NCBI RefSeq assembly: GCF_004295795.1
Contig: NZ_SEBR01000002.1
Location: 1-64,000, forward strand
Origin: Flavobacterium sp.
Lineage (GTDB): Bacteria > Bacteroidota > Bacteroidia > Flavobacteriales > Flavobacteriaceae
DNA length: 64,000 bases
Reading direction: 5' to 3'
The translations under genes were made by a program, and so were the position numbers. This document shows, piece by piece, positions 60,835-64,000 of this stretch. Position 1 is the stretch's first letter. Each line of letters begins with the position of its first letter. Under the pieces are notes generated by a model. That model made no database searches and had not been told where the DNA came from. It saw only the letters and a list, made by a program, of their open reading frames with translations.

Positions 60835-61203
60835 ATGATACAACAAATCAACAATGTTCCGGATAATATGGTGGCTTTTCGATCTTCGGGCGAAGTGACA
60901 AAAGACGACTTCGACACTGTTTTTCCTAAAGTCGAAGAACTGGTTGAAAGAACGGGCAAACTGAACTATTTGCTCGAACTCGATAATTCTCCGGCCGACT
61001 TCACCGCCGGCGCGTGGCTTCAGGATGCGCTTTTGGGAGTGAAGAATATTACGAAATGGAATCGGGCGGCAATCGTAACAGATTCCGAACAAATTCGCAC
61101 GTTCACCGACGCTTTCAGTAAATTGATGCCGGGCGAATTCCGCGGATTTTCGAAAGACGAATTCGACAACGCCGTAGATTGGGTTTCGGAAAAGACGATC
61201 TGA
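60835..61203 (+). CDS. SpoIIAA-like (STAS/SEC14-type) protein
   Basis: A 122-residue soluble protein matching the SpoIIAA-like family: FRSSGEVTKDDFDTVFPKVE, LNYLLELDNSPADFTAGAWL and RAAIVTDSEQIRTFTDAF. Members may bind lipid-like ligands or act as anti-sigma-like switches; the role here is unknown. An upstream in-frame ATG at 60817 is possible but would overlap the likely promoter (TACATTTA). Confidence 0.8.
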   Translation: MIQQINNVPDNMVAFRSSGEVTKDDFDTVFPKVEELVERTGKLNYLLELDNSPADFTAGAWLQDALLGVKNITKWNRAAIVTDSEQIRTFTDAFSKLMPGEFRGFSKDEFDNAVDWVSEKTI

Positions 61204-61277
61204 TGGCTTTTGGGCAACTAAGTATGGCAATGCTGTAAGGTCTAGCGTGGATTTTTGGGCTACCTTAAAGTTGGTAA

Positions 61278-61481
61278 ATGTCACATGAAAAAGCCCTCGC
61301 CATGAAATCTGAAAAACTACTTAACAGCCTCGCCGACGCTTCTCCCAAAATATCGGGAGGCGAATTCGAAAATGAACAGGAAAAAGTACTCCTGAAACGA
61401 AAACTGTATCTGCGCAATCTGATGAATACCAACAGAATGTGTCTCAAAAACAACAATATCAACACTTTATTACTCTTCTGA
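61278..61481 (+). CDS. small hypothetical protein
   Basis: A 67-residue frame (a shorter version would start at 61302). It is basic and helical in the middle (ENEQEKVLLKRKLYLRNLM) with an Asn-rich end. No family is recognised. It ends two bases before the ATG of the next gene on the same strand, which favours a real two-gene unit. Confidence 0.45.
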   Translation: MSHEKALAMKSEKLLNSLADASPKISGGEFENEQEKVLLKRKLYLRNLMNTNRMCLKNNNINTLLLF

Positions 61482-61483
61482 TT

Positions 61484-61900
61484 ATGACACCAAATAAAGA
61501 TTACAACAACGACCTGAACAATCTCGAAAGCGACAATCTCGAAGCGAGAAATCTCAAAGAACAGAAGGACGAGCCTATCGAGGCATCCGATTTGGACAAC
61601 GGCGACGGCGACGATTTCAAGTATACTTCACCCGATAAATACTTGAAAATGGAACAGCCGGGCGTGCAATTCACTCCCGAAGCTGATCCGGCGTCGACGA
61701 ATCCTGACAACATCGAATATCGTCAACACGGCCAATTGTCGGACGAATACGATAACAATAATCGCAATAGCCGCAATGCCGAAGCGTTCAGCCAGGACGA
61801 ATACATTCTTCGCGACAACATCGATCTGGATGAAGATCAGTCGCAGTCGATTTCTTCCGAGGACGATATTGATTCGAATGAACACAATGATGGTTTGTAA
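61484..61900 (+). CDS. acidic low-complexity hypothetical protein
   Basis: A 138-residue protein dominated by Asp, Glu, Asn, Ser and Gln, without hydrophobic core, signal peptide or membrane segment. It is probably intrinsically disordered. I recognise no family. It is followed 22 bases later by a strong terminator, which supports transcription as a gene. Confidence 0.6.
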   Translation: MTPNKDYNNDLNNLESDNLEARNLKEQKDEPIEASDLDNGDGDDFKYTSPDKYLKMEQPGVQFTPEADPASTNPDNIEYRQHGQLSDEYDNNNRNSRNAEAFSQDEYILRDNIDLDEDQSQSISSEDDIDSNEHNDGL

Positions 61901-61921
61901 AAGCCAACTTCTATTTCACGA

Positions 61922-61954
61922 AAAAAGCCGCAATGTCGAACGTTGCGGCTTTTT
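61922..61954. terminator. bidirectional terminator
   Basis: A 12-bp stem AAAAAGCCGCAA/TTGCGGCTTTTT with a 9-base loop, with T runs on both strands. It separates the acidic-protein gene (plus) from mscS (minus). Confidence 0.88.
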
Positions 61955-62026
61955 TATTGGAGTTGATGTTGAAATTCGGCGGTAAAGTCGAATCGATCCG
62001 TGAATTCGCAAATCCATAAGTCAAAA

Positions 62027-62896
62027 TTACTTTTCGGAAGTCTTGTTCAAAGGTTGCTGTTCGCGAATTTGTGTCACGGTGTTCGATGGAACGCGGAAAC
62101 CATCGTCGAGCAATGCCTTGAGCGTTTTTATTATGATTGCCGATTTTATGGCGCTATCGCCAGGCCCGACGTCTGTCCTGACCCAATAAGTTGCTTTGAT
62201 CGCAACCGCGGATGGCGTTATGGCATCGACCTCGACCGTAATTCCTTTTCCAGATTCGTCGAGAACACCTTCGGTAGCTTTGACTTTTTCTCGGATGATC
62301 TCGATGGCGCGCTCGTAGTTTGAAGTGAATTCCACATTGAAAACCACGTCTTGTGCGAGATAGGCGTCGTTTGTATAATTGATGAGAACGCTTTTTACCA
62401 GTAGTGCATTTGGAATGTAAATGTCTTTTCCGCCCGTGCGGATTTGTGTATCGCGCAAGTTCAGCGCCACGACTTTGCCTTTCGTGCCATTGCTTTCGAT
62501 GACTTCACCAATAGCGAACGGACGCTTGAAAGCCAAAAGGATTCCGGCGAGGAAGTTTTCGCCAATGTCCTTGAGCGCGAATCCTATGACGAAAGCCGAA
62601 ATTCCCGCTCCGGCGAGCAAAGACGCAAAAATGTCACGCAGTCCTACGATTCTCAGCACGATCAAGACTCCGATTATGATAAAAACGGCCTTGATCAGAC
62701 GCGAGATAAAATTCGCCAATAAAGGATCGTGCATTCTGGCGCGCAATCTTTTTCCGGCAAAAACCTGCACTTTTGAAGCGATGAACCAAGAGATGAGAAA
62801 TGCGACGATCGCCAATCCTATTTTTGGCGTGACGTCGACCAAACCGTTGTAGTACTTGGTGAGATGCGTAGTTACGTCGTTGAAAAACTCTTCCAT
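62027..62896 (-). CDS. mscS: mechanosensitive ion channel MscS family
   Basis: A 289-residue inner-membrane channel that releases solutes on osmotic downshock. Three membrane helices occupy the first 115 residues; the pore helix is LLAGAGISAFVIGFALKDIG (about 92-111), followed by the beta domain (VIESNGTKGKVVALNLRDT, then YIPNALLVKSVLINYT). The length matches E. coli MscS. It starts four bases after the stop of the upstream ferritin-like gene, suggesting a stress-linked operon. Confidence 0.93.
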   Translation of the reverse strand: MEEFFNDVTTHLTKYYNGLVDVTPKIGLAIVAFLISWFIASKVQVFAGKRLRARMHDPLLANFISRLIKAVFIIIGVLIVLRIVGLRDIFASLLAGAGISAFVIGFALKDIGENFLAGILLAFKRPFAIGEVIESNGTKGKVVALNLRDTQIRTGGKDIYIPNALLVKSVLINYTNDAYLAQDVVFNVEFTSNYERAIEIIREKVKATEGVLDESGKGITVEVDAITPSAVAIKATYWVRTDVGPGDSAIKSAIIIKTLKALLDDGFRVPSNTVTQIREQQPLNKTSEK

Positions 62897-62899
62897 AAA

Positions 62900-63433
62900 T
62901 TACGAATCGGAATAAATCGCCTTGATTTTGAGTTTGTCGAAAACAAATTGGGATTCTTTTTCTTCCTGGATCGATTTGCGGATATATTCGGCAGTAACAT
63001 CTTGTTTGAGCATTTTCGCGTAACCGAGCATTTTTTCGTAAACCGAAATCTCGTGTTGCATGATCCGTTTGCAAGCAACTGCAATCGCCTCGTCCCGTTC
63101 CATCCCGATTTTGAGCAACGTCGAAGCATGTGCCGCGTCGATCAAAGCTTCCATGAGTTCGTATTTCGTAGGAAGCGCTCGTTCTTCGAGCAAGTTGAAA
63201 ACGTGCAGCAGTCTGTCGATTTGGTTTTGTGTTACTTTGAGGTGCGATTGGATCGCCAAGACAAGTTCGTAGGATGTCGATGCTTTTTCGAGGTTCGGAA
63301 GCAATTCCGCCAAGGCATTTTCAGCCCAATAGCGCTTTTGCAGTTCTTCGTCGAAACGATCAGCGATTTCGGGAAGTGAAACCGGAATTTGAAAGAAGTT
63401 TTGGTTCAGGGAAGTGTTGTTTGTTGTTGACAT
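62900..63433 (-). CDS. DUF892 (YciF-like) ferritin-like protein
   Basis: A 177-residue four-helix protein of the DUF892 type with metal-type glutamates and histidines: KRYWAENALAELLPNLEKAS, VTQNQIDRLLHVFNLL, KRIMQHEISVYEKMLGYAKML. The family responds to stress in other bacteria. The start at 63433 gives the usual N-terminus; a much longer frame upstream adds non-conserved sequence. It lies directly before mscS. Confidence 0.85.
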   Translation of the reverse strand: MSTTNNTSLNQNFFQIPVSLPEIADRFDEELQKRYWAENALAELLPNLEKASTSYELVLAIQSHLKVTQNQIDRLLHVFNLLEERALPTKYELMEALIDAAHASTLLKIGMERDEAIAVACKRIMQHEISVYEKMLGYAKMLKQDVTAEYIRKSIQEEKESQFVFDKLKIKAIYSDS

Positions 63434-63573
63434 GTTTCCTCTACATTTTCGATTCGCTCCAAATTTGCCGAATTTCGTCGGAAATTGCCTTACATCAAAT
63501 CCTTTGAAATTTACAGGATTAGAAACTTCAAATTCGGATAAAATCGGCGCTTTTGCCCGTCGTGTAACAGATT

Positions 63574-63708
63574 TCAGATGAACATTCTCAAAACCAACAT
63601 GCAATCGTAGACGCGAACGTAGAATTGGCCAACGTTTCGAGCAATCGTATCTCTTGCGAATTCGCTTTGGTGATGAAATAATTCCTGGATTTTGTGTGGT
63701 GTTTTCAT
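63574..63708 (-). CDS. possible 44-aa small protein
   Basis: A 44-residue frame starting ATG at 63708: MKTPHKIQELFHHQSEF, then a basic segment and a hydrophobic end. No family is recognised. It follows the 51-residue frame at 63733 on the same strand, and the rest of 63434-63732 shows no gene. Confidence 0.35.
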   Translation of the reverse strand: MKTPHKIQELFHHQSEFARDTIARNVGQFYVRVYDCMLVLRMFI

Positions 63709-63732
63709 AGCATTGATTTTTTCCGATCGAAA

Positions 63733-63888
63733 TTATCTGGAGCGCATTTTCTTTATTCTGTTTTCCGATTTCGGAATGGCCCTTGCGATCATGCCCGGAT
63801 TCCATTTCATATTGTCGAATTCGTCGTATTGCAGATCTTCGAACGCGTTTCTATCAATTTTGCTTTTTGGATAAGTAGTCGTTTTCAT
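63733..63888 (-). CDS. possible 51-aa small protein
   Basis: A 51-residue frame starting at 63888: MKTTTYPKSKIDRNAFEDL, then YDEFDNMKWNPGMIARAIP and a basic end. It is polar and could be a small conserved protein of the order; I cannot name it. Upstream, 63889-64000 shows nothing I can assign. Confidence 0.4.
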   Translation of the reverse strand: MKTTTYPKSKIDRNAFEDLQYDEFDNMKWNPGMIARAIPKSENRIKKMRSR

Positions 63889-64000
63889 GATTCTAATTTG
63901 AGTGTTTTGCAAAGTTGTATCATCCGACACGAATTCGTTTTATACGGTTTAGCCTGAAAATTGCATTTTAATCACAAGTCGAATTGTGTAACTTGAAGTG

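Overview
The window is a contiguous piece of a chromosome from a member of the Bacteroidota, most likely a flavobacterium. The evidence is a complete gldK-gldL-gldM-gldN cluster (gliding motility and type IX secretion core), an exosortase F pair, several TonB-dependent receptors with Bacteroidota-type partner lipoproteins (DUF4249, HYC_CC_PP), a mevalonate-pathway HMG-CoA reductase, and many TAnnTTTG promoter elements just upstream of genes. I see no rRNA or tRNA gene, CRISPR array, prophage or intact insertion sequence.

Layout. 1-446 is non-coding and repeat-rich. 447-4755 holds a putative regulator and a lipid operon (HMG-CoA reductase, CDP-alcohol phosphatidyltransferase, CDP-diglyceride synthase/polyprenol kinase fusion). 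4766-12310 is a five-gene minus-strand outer-membrane operon (secreted protein, TonB receptor, two DUF4249 lipoproteins, a macroglobulin-like protein). 12435-15210 is rpsO-pnp. 15211-16362 is a 1.15-kb repeat hotspot. 16363-21517 carries a GAF-type methionine sulfoxide reductase, exosortase F and its partner, a probable metal-uptake cassette (HYC_CC_PP, TonB receptor, HMA protein) and DedA. 21538-32115 is a long minus-strand stretch: a macroglobulin-like protein, groES-groEL, then miaB, sigma-54 activator, lipoprotein, lptE, TPR protein and secG. 32323-40955 is topA, a degenerate ureohydrolase and gldKLMN. 41147-52484 is a mosaic of single housekeeping genes, including a divergent App1 phosphatase/diacylglycerol kinase pair. 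52570-60714 contains the least ordinary proteins: a GAF protein, an HD phosphohydrolase fused to a Pycsar-effector-like membrane domain, and a 1242-aa phosphoesterase/kinase-like/beta-barrel fusion. 60835-64000 ends with a STAS-like protein, small unknowns, MscS and a DUF892 ferritin-like protein.

How the parts work together. Much of the content serves the cell envelope: LptE, SecG, the T9SS core, exosortase F, TonB receptors, lipid-headgroup enzymes, DedA, MscS. The most striking non-coding signal is a dispersed element of 136-137 bp present three times (246-382, 15461-15596, 44564-44699). Its ends and central loop are conserved, while the arms are unrelated in sequence between copies yet self-complementary within each copy, so pairing rather than sequence is being kept. 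Two further repeat families (short hairpins with 3-base loops, and a 224-bp tandem repeat carrying similar hairpins) lie in the same kinds of gaps.
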